Shown here: piece by piece, positions 1-10,680 of the stretch | Layout: each line of letters opens with the position of its first letter | Position numbering within the stretch: the first letter of the stretch is position 1 | From: Citrifermentans bremense R1 | GTDB lineage: Bacteria; Desulfobacterota; Desulfuromonadia; Geobacterales; Geobacteraceae | DNA length: 64,000 bases | Assembly: GCF_000426865.1 (NCBI RefSeq) | Contig: NZ_AUGE01000001.1 | Coordinates: 434,001-498,000, forward strand | Reading direction: 5' to 3' | Made by a program: the position numbers and the translations under genes | Notes under the pieces: generated by a model | Told to the model about the DNA's origin: nothing | What the model saw: only the letters and a program-made list of their open reading frames with translations | The model's database searches: none

Positions 1-727
1 CGCCCATAGGGCCGCCGATGACGAAACGTCCGGTCGGGTTGATCAGGAACTTGGTCTTGGAGTCCATCAGGTTGGCCGGGATAATCTTCTTCACAACTTC
101 CTCGATGATCCCTTCCTTGATCATCTCGTAGGAGACCTCAGGGGAGTGCTGCGAGGAAATGACCACGGTATCCACATGCACCGGCTTGTCGTCGATGTAC
201 TGGATGGAAACCTGGGACTTGGAGTCGGGACGCAGGAAGTCGAGCACGCCCGCCTTGCGAACGTCGGCCAGACGCGACACCAGCTTGTGAGCCAGCAGTA
301 TCGACATCGGCATCAGCTCAGGCGTCTCGTTGCAGGCGAAACCGAACATGAGGCCCTGGTCCCCCGCGCCCTGCTCCTTGAACATCCCCTCGCCCTCGGT
401 AACACCCTGAGCGATGTCTGGGGACTGCTTGTCGATGGAGGTAAGAACAGCGCAAGTTTCCCAATCGAAACCCATGGCGGAGTCGTTGTAGCCGATCTCG
501 CGGATGGTTTCGCGGACGATCTTGGGATAGTCGATGATGGCGTTGGTGGTGATCTCACCGGCGACGACCGCCATGCCTGTCGTTACCATCGTTTCACAGG
601 CTACCCGCGACTTGGGGTCCTGGGTCAGGATGGCATCCAAAATGGCGTCTGATACTTGGTCCGCAACCTTATCCGGATGACCTTCAGAGACAGACTCGGA
701 GGTAAAAATAAAATCCTTCATTTCCAT
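1..727 (-). CDS. metK: S-adenosylmethionine synthetase (partial, C-terminus off the window)
   Basis: Makes S-adenosylmethionine from methionine and ATP in the cytoplasm. The N-terminal 242 codons are present. Reading leftward, the protein begins [20 protein letters not shown], the family's N-terminal signature with the ATP-binding GHPDK, and continues through [11 protein letters not shown] and the GAGDQG motif ([21 protein letters not shown]). It ends inside [15 protein letters not shown], so roughly the last 150 residues lie beyond the left edge. I chose the ATG at 727 because AAGGGGG lies about 10 bases upstream; an ATG two codons later is the alternative. A sigma70-type promoter is visible upstream. 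Identification is secure from the motifs. Confidence 0.97.
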   Translation of the reverse strand, partial: MEMKDFIFTSESVSEGHPDKVADQVSDAILDAILTQDPKSRVACETMVTTGMAVVAGEITTNAIIDYPKIVRETIREIGYNDSAMGFDWETCAVLTSIDKQSPDIAQGVTEGEGMFKEQGAGDQGLMFGFACNETPELMPMSILLAHKLVSRLADVRKAGVLDFLRPDSKSQVSIQYIDDKPVHVDTVVISSQHSPEVSYEMIKEGIIEEVVKKIIPANLMDSKTKFLINPTGRFVIGGPMG

Positions 728-778
728 ACGGTAAAAACCCCCTTACGAAGTGTGCAGCAGGTAGCCTAAAGCTGGGGA

Positions 779-807
779 ATTGTATAGTTGCTAATTCTCT
801 TTGTCAA
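779..807 (-). promoter_or_regulatory. sigma70-type promoter for metK
   Basis: On the minus strand TTGACA (807-802) is followed by a 17-base spacer and TACAAT (784-779). That is a perfect -35 and a five-of-six -10 box. It sits about 50 bases ahead of the metK start. No SAM-riboswitch-like fold was recognised in the short leader. Confidence 0.7.
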
Positions 808-1022
808 TAATTAAATGGGACCAATTTCAATGATTTTGGGCCGATAGAGACAGGCGCCAAAGGTTGGTTAATTGATTCCAATTTTTTATCGGATACAATC
901 TGCTTTTGCTTAGCCCAATGCCACATCGACCTCAGTCTCAGCTATTGCAGCTACAGGCCGTGCTCCTGCTAAGAGTGGCGGCCAATCGTCTGATAGCGGG
1001 AGTCTTTTGGAAAGGAGGAATT

Positions 1023-1529
1023 ATGAGAGTATTTTTTCTTTTGCTTCTCTGCTCAGTCATCACCGGTTGCGGTTCCTCAGGCTCTGCTGGAGGAAGCGGC
1101 ACGGAAGGAAACGTCCTGGTACCGCAGCCGACTCCCGCGCCGGCGCAGATTGTCATCAGCACCAGCGGTCCCGCCCCCGATACGGTGCTATACGGCGCAC
1201 AGTTCACGCTGGCCCTTCCCAAGGCGTTAACCGTTCCGGACGCAGCGGGGAACCTGCTGCCGGCCGGCGTGCTGCAACCAGCACCCAGCGGGAGTTTCGC
1301 CGGAGCAGCTTTCGTCGGCACCGGCTCGGAGCCGGGACAAGTGCTGCTGGTCAACATCTCCCACCCCGGGGGATTCACCGTCGGCCCCCTGGCCACCCTG
1401 AACTGCACCCTTGCTCCCGGGGCCAAAGTCGCCTCATCCGAAATCGTCCTCTCCGGCTTTTCCGCTCGCGACTCAGATGGCGCCACCATCGCCGGAGTAA
1501 TCCCCCACCTTGCCCTCAAAACGCAATGA
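1023..1529 (+). CDS. small lipoprotein with a probable cohesin-like beta domain
   Basis: A 168-residue exported protein. It opens with a lipoprotein signal peptide (MRVFFLLLLCSVITGC), with the lipobox ITGC placing the acylated cysteine at residue 16, followed by a Gly/Ser and Pro/Ala-rich linker to about residue 42. The remainder (VLYGAQFTLALP, then GPLATLNCTLAPG and SGFSARDSDGATIAG) resembles the carbohydrate/cohesin-like beta-sandwich domains common in Geobacter surface proteins. This is a family resemblance judged by eye, not a proven match. The ATG at 1023 is preceded by AAAGGAGGA. It appears monocistronic, with a stem-loop directly after the stop. Partner and function are unknown. Confidence 0.75.
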   Translation: MRVFFLLLLCSVITGCGSSGSAGGSGTEGNVLVPQPTPAPAQIVISTSGPAPDTVLYGAQFTLALPKALTVPDAAGNLLPAGVLQPAPSGSFAGAAFVGTGSEPGQVLLVNISHPGGFTVGPLATLNCTLAPGAKVASSEIVLSGFSARDSDGATIAGVIPHLALKTQ

Positions 1530-1556
1530 GCGGCTGACGGAATAACCGCCAGCCGC
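1530..1556 (+). terminator. stem-loop terminator after the lipoprotein gene
   Basis: GCGGCTG at 1530-1536 pairs with CAGCCGC at 1550-1556, extended by CGG/CCG around an AATAA loop. A T-rich but interrupted tail (CATCTTTCTTTC) follows. It may be a weak terminator and lies between two convergent genes. Confidence 0.5.
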
Positions 1557-1591
1557 CCATCTTTCTTTCGCTCTGCAGGAAAAGACGAAGC

Positions 1592-2110
1592 TTACTCCTC
1601 CACGAGCCTGATGGAGTTGATGAACACCGGCTCGACCGGGACATCCTGGTGCCCCGCCTTGTTGCCGGTCTTCACCTCGCGAATGGCGTCGACCACGTCC
1701 ATCCCTTCGATGACCTGCGCGAATACCGCGTAGCCGAAACGGTCCGGGGTCTTGCCTGAGTGGTCGAGGAAGGCGTTGTCCACGACGTTGATGAAGAACT
1801 GCGAGGTCGCGCTGTCCACAACCGAAGTCCTGGCCATGGCCAGGGTGCCGCGCAGGTTTTTAAGCCCGTTGGTGGCCTCGTTCTTGATGGCGAACTTGGT
1901 CTTCTTGGGCTGCATGTCGGTGTCCAACCCGCCGCCCTGCACCATGAAATTCTTGATGACGCGATGGAAGATCGTGCCGTCGTAGTAGGCGTCTTTGACA
2001 TAGGAGAGGAAGTTGCGAACGGAAATCGGGGCCTTGTCCTTGAAGAGTTCGATCTTGACGTTGCCCATCGAGGTCTCCATGAGGACCACGGGATTCTTTT
2101 CTTCAGTCAT
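1592..2110 (-). CDS. ppiB: cyclophilin-type peptidyl-prolyl cis-trans isomerase
   Basis: A 172-residue single-domain cyclophilin that catalyses cis-trans isomerisation of Xaa-Pro bonds. Signature segments are METSMGNVKIELF, the active-site FHRVIKNFMVQGG, LAMAR, SQFFIN and FGYAVFAQVIEGMDVVDAI. There is no signal peptide, so it should be cytoplasmic. The ATG at 2110 is supported by AAAAGGAGTAAT just upstream; an upstream in-frame start would add 21 residues that do not fit the family. It is convergent with the lipoprotein gene to its left. Confidence 0.92.
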   Translation of the reverse strand: MTEEKNPVVLMETSMGNVKIELFKDKAPISVRNFLSYVKDAYYDGTIFHRVIKNFMVQGGGLDTDMQPKKTKFAIKNEATNGLKNLRGTLAMARTSVVDSATSQFFINVVDNAFLDHSGKTPDRFGYAVFAQVIEGMDVVDAIREVKTGNKAGHQDVPVEPVFINSIRLVEE

Positions 2111-2305
2111 TGCTATTACTCCTTTTAATTTGATATGGTCACCGGTCATTGCAGTTGCAGTCTTCAATACCATACAACCACGGCCGGTGGAAACTTTTTC
2201 CTCATTGTTGACGCGCTGAGGCCTGACGGTAATACTGTAGCGACGTCGTGTGTAACAGATGGAAACGAAACGGCAGGTTTCAGCCTATACCCACAGGAGA
2301 GATAC

Positions 2306-2938
2306 ATGAGATTAACCAGTTTCACACTGTTGGCGGCACTAGCTATCTCAATCATCACGACCCCTTTCCCCTTGGCTGCGGCGGAATTGCAGGCGCAACA
2401 GGTGGCGAAGGTCGGGGAACCCGCTCCGGATTTCACCCTGGATGCCTGGGTAGGGACCGCCCCCGGCAAGGAATTCAAGCAGATAAACCTGAAAGAGCTG
2501 CGCGGCAAGTGGGTGGTGCTCTTTTTCTATCCGATGGACTTCACCTTCGTCTGTCCCACCGAGATCAAGGGGTTCAACGACGCCCTGGCGCAGTTCGAGA
2601 AGCTGGACGCCGTGGTCCTGGGCGCCTCCACCGACAGCAAGTTCTCGCACCTGGCCTGGGTGAAGCGCGGCGACCTGGGGGCCCTCGCGTATCCGCTCCT
2701 TTCGGACATCAAGAAGGAGACGGCGCGGAAGTACGGCTGTCTGGACGAGAAGGACGGCGTTGCGCTGCGTGCGCTTTACATCATCGACCCGCAGGGAGTG
2801 CTGCAGTACCAGGTGGTGCACAACCTCGATGTGGGAAGGAGCGTGGATGAGACGCTACGCGTGCTAGAAGCGTTGCAGACCGGCTCGCTCTGCCCGCTCG
2901 GCTGGAAACCAGGCCAAAAAACCCTGGGAAAACCTTGA
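2306..2938 (+). CDS. periplasmic 2-Cys peroxiredoxin (AhpC/TSA family)
   Basis: A thiol peroxidase that reduces H2O2 or organic peroxides. The 210-residue protein starts with a Sec signal peptide (MRLTSFTLLAALAISIITTP...LAAAE, cleavage near residue 26). The core has VGEPAPDFTLDAW, the peroxidatic motif FYPMDFTFVCPTEI (Cys83), and a C-terminal second cysteine in TGSLCPLGWKPG (about residue 196), in the position of the usual VCPANW resolving Cys. The ATG at 2306 is preceded by AGGAGAG. Export is unusual because typical AhpC enzymes are cytoplasmic. No reductase partner is adjacent. Confidence 0.9.
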   Translation: MRLTSFTLLAALAISIITTPFPLAAAELQAQQVAKVGEPAPDFTLDAWVGTAPGKEFKQINLKELRGKWVVLFFYPMDFTFVCPTEIKGFNDALAQFEKLDAVVLGASTDSKFSHLAWVKRGDLGALAYPLLSDIKKETARKYGCLDEKDGVALRALYIIDPQGVLQYQVVHNLDVGRSVDETLRVLEALQTGSLCPLGWKPGQKTLGKP

Positions 2939-3094
2939 AATTCTTCAAACCAAAACCCTTGGCAAGGAGAACAACTGAGGACTTCTGAGAAACCGAAATC
3001 CGAGGAACCCAAACTCAAGAACAACTGAAATTCTCTTTCCCGACAACCACAGTTTTTTCGTGCCCCCCCTTTGAGATGTACGAGGCTATTGCGT

Positions 3095-3127
3095 CCCCCC
3101 CTTTGCGAAGGGGGGACAGGGGGGGGT
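3095..3127. repeat. GC-rich intergenic palindrome
   Basis: A run of C followed by TTTGCGAA and a run of G folds into a hairpin, followed by a second G7 block. It lies between the convergent peroxiredoxin and helicase genes. It could act as a structural terminator or be a dispersed intergenic repeat; related C/G-run palindromes recur near 18.8 and 52.1 kb. Confidence 0.45.
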
Positions 3128-3149
3128 CGCCTCCGACGGTTTTCCGCCC

Positions 3150-5186
3150 TTACCCCATCATCGCTTTCATCTTGGCGAAGAAGTCTTCCGCGCTCTTCTC
3201 GGCCTCTTCGGGGGTCACTTCCTTCACCACGCCGCTTTGCTGCACGTTGAGCACTCCCCCGGGTATCTCTTCGAGAAAACGCGACGGCACGCGCTCCTCA
3301 AGCTTTCCGTACTTCTTCCGGAAGAGCGTCCGGGTCATCACCAGCTGCTGCCGCGCCCGCGTGATACCCACGTAGCAAAGGCGCCGCTCCTCGTCGATGC
3401 TGTCGTCCTCGTAGATCGCGCGCTTGTGGGGCAGGATCTCGTCCTCCATGCCGACCAGGAACACGAAGGGGAACTCCAGCCCCTTGCTGGAATGCAGCGA
3501 CATCAGCGTCACCGCGTCCTTGCCGTGGTCCTTCTTGTCTTTTCCGGAGAAGCGGTCCTCGTCCATCAACGACACCTTCTCGATGAACCCTCCCAGGGTC
3601 GCCTCGGGCACCCGCTCCTCGTACGCCGCCATCGAGTTGATGATCTGCTCCACGTTCTCCACCTTGCGGCGGGCGGCCTTCGCGTCGTCTATGGTGCGGA
3701 AGATCTCCTCTTCTATCTTCAGTTTCTCGAAAAGGGCCTTCCCTTTCTCGGCGAGCCCCCCCTCCGCCCGGAAAGCTTCGGCGGCGTCCAAAAGCGTGTG
3801 GTGGAAGGCGCGGACCTTGTCCTTGATGACATCGGAAATCCCCTCGATCTCCTCCACCCGGCTGAAGGCCTCGAAAAGAGGGATCTCCTTTTCCAGCGAC
3901 CACTGGTTGATGCGGATCACGGTGCTGTCGCCGATGCCGCGCTTGGGGAAGTTGACGATGCGCAAAAGCGCCACCTCGTCCAGCGGGTTTGCGATCACCT
4001 TCAGGTAGGAGAGGGAGTCCTTCACTTCCTTGCGCTCGAAGAACTGGGTCCCCCCCACCAGGACGTACGGTATGTCCTCGAAGCGGAGCTGCTCCTCGAA
4101 GGCGCGACTTTGCGCGTTGGTGCGATAAAGGATGGCGAACTGGCTGTAGGGAGCGTCCTTTTTGTAACGCTCCAGCTGGATCCGCTCCACGACGCTCGTG
4201 GCCTCCTCCTCGTCGTCCTGCACGATGCAGAGATCGATGAGGGGCCCCTCCCCCGAGGCGGTCCAAAGCCTCTTCGCCTTGCGCACCTTGTTGTTGCCGA
4301 TGACGCTGTTGGCCGCTTCCAGGATGTTGCCGGTGGAGCGGTAGTTCTGCTCCAACTTGATGGTCCGGCACCCCTTGAAATCCTTCTCGAAGTCGAGGAT
4401 GTTGCCGACGTCCGCGCCGCGCCAGCCGTAGATGGACTGGTCGTCGTCCCCGACGACGCAGAGGTTGCCGCACCCGGCTGCCAGAAGGTTCACCAGGAGG
4501 TACTGGGAGGAGTTGGTGTCCTGATACTCGTCGACCATGATGTAGCGAAAGCGCTCCTGCCAGTGTTTGAGGACTGGGGGGTGCTGCTCGAGAAGTTCCG
4601 CCGTCAGCATGATGATGTCGTCGAAATCTATGGCGTTGAACGCCTTGAGAGCGGACTGGTAGCGCGGATAGACGAGCCCCGCCATCATGTCGATGTCGTC
4701 GGTCGGGTTGGGCGTGAACCTCCCCGGCGGGATCAGCTTGTTCTTCGCGCCGGATATGCGCCAGATGATGCTTTCGGCGTCGTACTTCTTGCTGTCGGTG
4801 TTCACCTCGCGGACGATCTGGCGCACGAGCCCCACCTGGTCCGCGGTGGAATAGATGGAGAAGTTTTTCTTGTAGCCCAGGCGCTCGATGTCCCGTTTCA
4901 GCACGCGCACGCCCAGTGAATGGAAGGTGGAAAGAACGATTCCCTTCGACTGCTTGCGCCCCACCAGGTGCTCCACCCGCTCCTTCATCTCCTTGGCGGC
5001 CTTATTGGTGAAGGTGACGGCGAGGACCTGGTCGGGCGGCACTTTCTTGTCCAGGATGAGGTGCGCGATGCGGTAGGTGATAACCCCGGTCTTGCCTGAG
5101 CCGGCGCCGGCGAGGACCAGCAGGGCCCCCTCCGTGTGCTTTACGGCGGCCAGCTGTTCGGGGTTCAATCGTGACAGGTCGAGCAT
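3150..5186 (-). CDS. UvrD/Rep/PcrA-type ATP-dependent DNA helicase
   Basis: A superfamily 1A 3'-5' DNA helicase of 678 residues, likely in repair or replication restart. Motifs in order: Q-motif LNPEQLAAVKHTEG, Walker A AGAGSGKT (residues 26-33), LAVTFTNKAAKEM (Ia), VDEYQDTN (Walker B), VVGDDDQSIYGWRGAD (III), LEQNYRST (IV), VTLMSLHSSKGLEF (V) and YVGITRARQQL (VI). It is about the length of E. coli Rep (673 aa) and shorter than PcrA/UvrD. The ATG at 5186 aligns with the family N-terminus and has GAGG upstream. Whether it is the functional Rep or a PcrA equivalent cannot be settled by eye. Confidence 0.95.
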   Translation of the reverse strand: MLDLSRLNPEQLAAVKHTEGALLVLAGAGSGKTGVITYRIAHLILDKKVPPDQVLAVTFTNKAAKEMKERVEHLVGRKQSKGIVLSTFHSLGVRVLKRDIERLGYKKNFSIYSTADQVGLVRQIVREVNTDSKKYDAESIIWRISGAKNKLIPPGRFTPNPTDDIDMMAGLVYPRYQSALKAFNAIDFDDIIMLTAELLEQHPPVLKHWQERFRYIMVDEYQDTNSSQYLLVNLLAAGCGNLCVVGDDDQSIYGWRGADVGNILDFEKDFKGCRTIKLEQNYRSTGNILEAANSVIGNNKVRKAKRLWTASGEGPLIDLCIVQDDEEEATSVVERIQLERYKKDAPYSQFAILYRTNAQSRAFEEQLRFEDIPYVLVGGTQFFERKEVKDSLSYLKVIANPLDEVALLRIVNFPKRGIGDSTVIRINQWSLEKEIPLFEAFSRVEEIEGISDVIKDKVRAFHHTLLDAAEAFRAEGGLAEKGKALFEKLKIEEEIFRTIDDAKAARRKVENVEQIINSMAAYEERVPEATLGGFIEKVSLMDEDRFSGKDKKDHGKDAVTLMSLHSSKGLEFPFVFLVGMEDEILPHKRAIYEDDSIDEERRLCYVGITRARQQLVMTRTLFRKKYGKLEERVPSRFLEEIPGGVLNVQQSGVVKEVTPEEAEKSAEDFFAKMKAMMG

Positions 5187-5188
5187 GA

Positions 5189-7483
<2,295 letters not shown>

Positions 7484-7487
7484 GGAT

Positions 7488-8153
7488 TCAGCGGTGCTCT
7501 TTACGGTAGTGGTAGAGCCTTTCGGTGAAGCCGCCGTTTTCGGCGAAGTCACTCGCCAGCCGGTCCATCTGGCGCTTGAGCAGGTAGCTTGCCTGGTGCG
7601 TCAAGCAGAGCAGGATGTTGGCGCTCACTTCCGCGCTGGCGCTACGAAGCGCCTGCAGCGCAGACAGCAGCGGTTCGTCGAAAAACTCAGACCTGTCAGA
7701 CCTGTCTGACCTGTCTGACCTGTCTGACCTGTCTGACCTGTCTGACCTGTCCGACCTGTCCGACTGGTCCGACAATGCCTTTCCCCTTTTCAGCTTCCCG
7801 GCGAGCCTGGCCCGCATGGTGCGCACGCGCGCCGAATCCTTGTCCCAAATCTCCAGCCGGTTCTGCCGCAGATAGTCTTCGTAGTCCCGGATCAGCTCGC
7901 CCAGACTGGCCCGGGCTACGCCGGTCAGCTTCAGCTCGGTCTTTTTGGAAGTCCCGGAGGCGAGCGACCCTTCGGCTATGTTCTGGACCCCGCTGCGCGC
8001 GGCCTGCACCATCTGGTCGTGGGTGCGCGAGCGCTTCTGCACAAACCGGTCGCAAAAAAGCACGGTGCCGTCATAAGCCGCCAGCGCAACGGCGAAGCTA
8101 CGCAGCTTCCGGAAGCCTCCATGAGGCAGTATCAGTTCGCAAGCCTGGTCCAT
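7488..8153 (-). CDS. four-helix-bundle protein with an Ser-Asp-Arg repeat insertion
   Basis: A 221-residue protein of the four-helix-bundle family related to the S23 proteins encoded in 23S rRNA intervening sequences. The core has SRTHDQMVQAARSGVQNIAEG, then GEIxxDYEDYL-like ELIRDYEDYLRQNRLEIW, then after the insertion LQALRSASAEVSANILLCLTHQASYLLKRQM. Between about residues 131 and 158 lies an array of (Ser-Asp-Arg) units encoded by a 9-bp tandem repeat. The ATG at 8153 has GGAG upstream. The 3' end nearly abuts ligA, converging on it. The molecular role of this family is not established. Confidence 0.85.
   Translation of the reverse strand: MDQACELILPHGGFRKLRSFAVALAAYDGTVLFCDRFVQKRSRTHDQMVQAARSGVQNIAEGSLASGTSKKTELKLTGVARASLGELIRDYEDYLRQNRLEIWDKDSARVRTMRARLAGKLKRGKALSDQSDRSDRSDRSDRSDRSDRSDRSDRSEFFDEPLLSALQALRSASAEVSANILLCLTHQASYLLKRQMDRLASDFAENGGFTERLYHYRKEHR
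7687..7776. repeat. 9-bp coding minisatellite
   Basis: About nine head-to-tail copies of the unit TCWGACCTG, drifting to TCCGACCTG and TCCGACTGG at the right end. The unit is a multiple of three, so copy-number changes keep the host gene in frame and add or remove Ser-Asp-Arg triplets. Confidence 0.95.
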
Positions 8154-8175
8154 ACCGGCTCCTCGTTGTTGCCCC

Positions 8176-9093
8176 TCACTTGGCCAGCTTTGCGGTGAGA
8201 GCCGGGACGAACTGCATCACGTCCGCAACTACCAGCACGTCGGCCACCTCTCCGATCGGGGCTTCTTTGTCCTTGTTGACGGCTACGATGAACCCTGACT
8301 TCTTCATCCCCGCCAGGTGCTGAATCGCCCCGCTGATGCCGCAGGCGACGTAGAGCTTCGGGCTCACAGTCTGCCCGGTGGTGCCGACCTGATGCCCGGC
8401 GTCGATCCAGCCGCTGTCTACCACGGGGCGACTCGCGCCGACCTCGCCTCCCAGGGCACGCGCCAGCGCGGCGATGACCTCGATATTCTCCTTCTTGCCG
8501 ATACCGCGCCCGGCGCTCACGATCACCTCGGCCCGGCCCAGATCCACCCCTTTGGGCGGCGGGGGCTCATAGCCTAAAAACTCTACCTTCCCCTCCCCCT
8601 CCGCGTCCGCGTCGATCCGTTGCAGCGCCGGCGCGCCTCCCGGCTTCACTACCGGAAAAGCTCCCAACTGCAGGGTGAGCACCACGGGAGAGCCGACCGG
8701 CTTTGCCTTGCGCCGCATCTTCTGGCTGCAACAGGGAAGCTCGAAACCATCCTCGGCGACCGCCACCACCTCGGAAAGCTGCGCCACCTTGAGCCCCGCC
8801 GCCACCCGCGGCGCCAAATCCCACCCGTAGGAACTGTGCATCAACACCACGTAATCGGGCTTTTCCCGCTCGACTGCGGCGAGCACGACCCGCTTGTGCA
8901 GGTCAGGATTGCATTCGCCGTACTTGGCGACGTCAGCCAGGTACACGGTTCCCCCGCACTCAGGGAGCTCCCCCTCTTTCCCCACCAGCAATACGACGGC
9001 GTCCGCGGGAAGCTGCGCCGCGAAACCAAACAGCTCGTAGCTGTAGTCCAGAATTTTCCCGTCCCTGCACTCGGCTATCAGCAACGCTTTCAT
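8176..9093 (-). CDS. etfA: electron transfer flavoprotein alpha subunit
   Basis: The large subunit of the FAD-containing electron transfer flavoprotein, which carries electrons from acyl-CoA or related dehydrogenases toward the quinone pool. The 305-residue protein has the N-terminal MKALLIAE fold, PDYVVLMHSSYGWDLAPRVAAGL, and the C-terminal FAD-binding region (IVSAGRGIGKKENIE, VDSGWIDAGHQVGTTGQTVSPKLYVACGISGAIQH, IVAVNKDKEAPIGEVADVLVVAD). It lies 8 bases behind etfB on the same strand, a two-gene operon. No FixC/ETF-QO gene is adjacent, so the electron donor and acceptor cannot be inferred here. Confidence 0.96.
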   Translation of the reverse strand: MKALLIAECRDGKILDYSYELFGFAAQLPADAVVLLVGKEGELPECGGTVYLADVAKYGECNPDLHKRVVLAAVEREKPDYVVLMHSSYGWDLAPRVAAGLKVAQLSEVVAVAEDGFELPCCSQKMRRKAKPVGSPVVLTLQLGAFPVVKPGGAPALQRIDADAEGEGKVEFLGYEPPPPKGVDLGRAEVIVSAGRGIGKKENIEVIAALARALGGEVGASRPVVDSGWIDAGHQVGTTGQTVSPKLYVACGISGAIQHLAGMKKSGFIVAVNKDKEAPIGEVADVLVVADVMQFVPALTAKLAK

Positions 9094-9101
9094 ATCTCCC
9101 C

Positions 9102-9878
9102 CTAGCGTAAAAGCCCCGTTTTGTCCTTGAGTATCCCGATCAGCTTGTCCACCTGATCGGCGACGTCCCCTTCGAGGACGACGCCGGTCCCCTTCTTGGC
9201 AGGGGCGTAGAAGCCCGCCATCACCGTCCGCGGCTCCTCGTGCAACAGTTCGGACACCGGGATGGTCAGGATCTCCTTTTTCTTGGCCTTCATGATGTTG
9301 GGGAGCGTCGGGTAGCGCGGCTGGTTCAGGCCCAACTGGCAAGTCACCAGGGCCGGCGTCTTGAGCCGCACCACTGCTCTCAGTCCCCCTTCGAGCTCCC
9401 GCTTGACGGTAACGGACCCGTCAGCGTATTCGAAACCGATCGCGGTAGTGGCACAGGAGTACTCCAGCAGTTCGGCCACCATGGTTCCCACCTGGGCTGA
9501 GCCGCGGTCCTGGGACTGCAGCCCGGTGAAGATCAGGTCGTAGTTCTCCCCTCTGGCGCTGGCGGCTATCGCCGAGGCGATCTGCCAGGGATCTTTCAAT
9601 TGGGAGGCGCTGTCCTGCACATGCATCCCCCGGTCGCACCCCATGGCGAGCGCCTTCTTGATTCCCTCCACCACCCGGTCTGGTCCCAGCGACAGCACGG
9701 TCAACTCCGGCTCGCCTCCCAGCTTTTCCTTGAGCCTGACCGCCTCTTCGATGGCGTATTCGTCGTACTCGTTGACGCGGAAGGCCATGTCTATCTCCGA
9801 GTACCAGACGCCTGAAGCATCGGGCCTGAATCTGGATTCCATGTCGGGGACCTGCTTTATGCACACCAGGATTTTCAT
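9102..9878 (-). CDS. etfB: electron transfer flavoprotein beta subunit
   Basis: The AMP-binding small subunit of ETF, 258 residues. Family hallmarks are MKILVCIKQVPD at the start, NEYDEYAIEEAVRLKE, VLSLGPD, and the conserved segment GLQSQDRGSAQVGTMVAELL. The ATG at 9878 is preceded by GGAGGAGATCATC and fits the family start exactly. It is first in the etfBA operon, with a promoter about 75 bases upstream. Confidence 0.96.
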   Translation of the reverse strand: MKILVCIKQVPDMESRFRPDASGVWYSEIDMAFRVNEYDEYAIEEAVRLKEKLGGEPELTVLSLGPDRVVEGIKKALAMGCDRGMHVQDSASQLKDPWQIASAIAASARGENYDLIFTGLQSQDRGSAQVGTMVAELLEYSCATTAIGFEYADGSVTVKRELEGGLRAVVRLKTPALVTCQLGLNQPRYPTLPNIMKAKKKEILTIPVSELLHEEPRTVMAGFYAPAKKGTGVVLEGDVADQVDKLIGILKDKTGLLR

Positions 9879-9949
9879 GATGATCTCCTCCAGACCATTA
9901 ATTGCCATTCCGCGATGCCGGCGCAAGGTCTGCGAAAGCAACATAGGAG

Positions 9950-9978
9950 AGGATATAGGACGACGTACCGCTGTCAAA
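9950..9978 (-). promoter_or_regulatory. sigma70-type promoter for etfBA
   Basis: TTGACA (9978-9973), a 17-base spacer and TATCCT (9955-9950) on the minus strand, about 70 bases before the etfB start. Confidence 0.55.
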
Positions 9979-10108
9979 TGAACTAATGAAAGGTGCAGCG
10001 GTCGCCGGCTGCGGTTCGCGAAACTGACGAAGGATTTTAATAAGGGATGCCGTGTGGGATATCTAAGGGAAAGGGTGAGCAGGGATTAGAGCGACGGAAT
10101 ACAAATCG

Positions 10109-10267
10109 TCACTGTTTATGAAAGGGTTTAATAAAAATGTAGATTATCAGCAGGAAAGGAAAGGAAGAAAAAGCCGCTACGAGATTCCCGGCATATAGCT
10201 GCCAGGTACCAAATCCTACGACGGCCAGGGTGAAAAAGATGATAAAAAGTGCGGCAGCTTTATTCAT
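10109..10267 (-). CDS. predicted 52-residue membrane protein
   Basis: A complete small reading frame from ATG at 10267 to TGA at 10109. The peptide starts MNKAAALFIIFFTLAVVGFG, has a short polar turn (TWQLYAGN), and then a second hydrophobic stretch (FPFLLIIYIFI) ending KPFHKQ. This gives two probable membrane helices with a basic C-terminus. It occupies an otherwise empty gap upstream of etfBA. The weakness is the ribosome binding site: no good Shine-Dalgarno precedes the ATG. Function unknown; the composition and layout are what support it. Confidence 0.5.
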   Translation of the reverse strand: MNKAAALFIIFFTLAVVGFGTWQLYAGNLVAAFSSFPFLLIIYIFIKPFHKQ

Positions 10268-10347
10268 AGCGGGGATACTAACCAATATGCGGCGGCCTTG
10301 TCCAGTATTTAATGTACGACAAAACCGCGGTGTGACGGGTCTCAGCG

Positions 10348-10623
10348 TTACGGGGTATTCCAGTCCCAGCAGAACTTCAGTTCATCCTCGGTGACGAACA
10401 GTTCGCAGCAGGTTTTTTTGAAGGAAGCTTGGTCGGCTGCGCCATCCACTTCCTCCTGAACCGCTTTCTCGATCTCGGAATCGGAAAGATCCATCTTTTT
10501 CTCAAAGGAGCCATCGATGAGCCCCTCCCGCCACCCGGCCTCCTTCAATTGCTTCTTGAACAGTCCGATATGGATCGCGTTGTTGACGCCGTAATCGACC
10601 AGCAAAAGCACGTTCTTGGCCAT
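10348..10623 (-). CDS. hypothetical protein, 91 residues
   Basis: I do not recognise a family. The protein starts MAKNVLLLVDYGVNNAIHIG, has an acidic helical middle (DLSDSEIEKAVQEEVDGAADQ) and ends with two adjacent cysteines and a tryptophan-rich tail (KKTCCELFVTEDELKFCWDW). No signal peptide or membrane segment is present. The ATG at 10623 is preceded by GGAGGCGGGT, better than the upstream in-frame alternative. It follows the pseudouridine synthase gene on the same strand by about 57 bases and may be cotranscribed. Confidence 0.75.
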   Translation of the reverse strand: MAKNVLLLVDYGVNNAIHIGLFKKQLKEAGWREGLIDGSFEKKMDLSDSEIEKAVQEEVDGAADQASFKKTCCELFVTEDELKFCWDWNTP

Positions 10624-10680
10624 ACCCGCCTCCGGTAACCGCTGTGATGCCACCAACTACCCCTTCCGGCCCGATTTAGA

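Noticed and set aside
728-900. SAM riboswitch upstream of metK.
   Set aside because: The leader after the promoter is only about 45-50 bases and lacks the kink-turn and pseudoknot elements of known SAM riboswitches.
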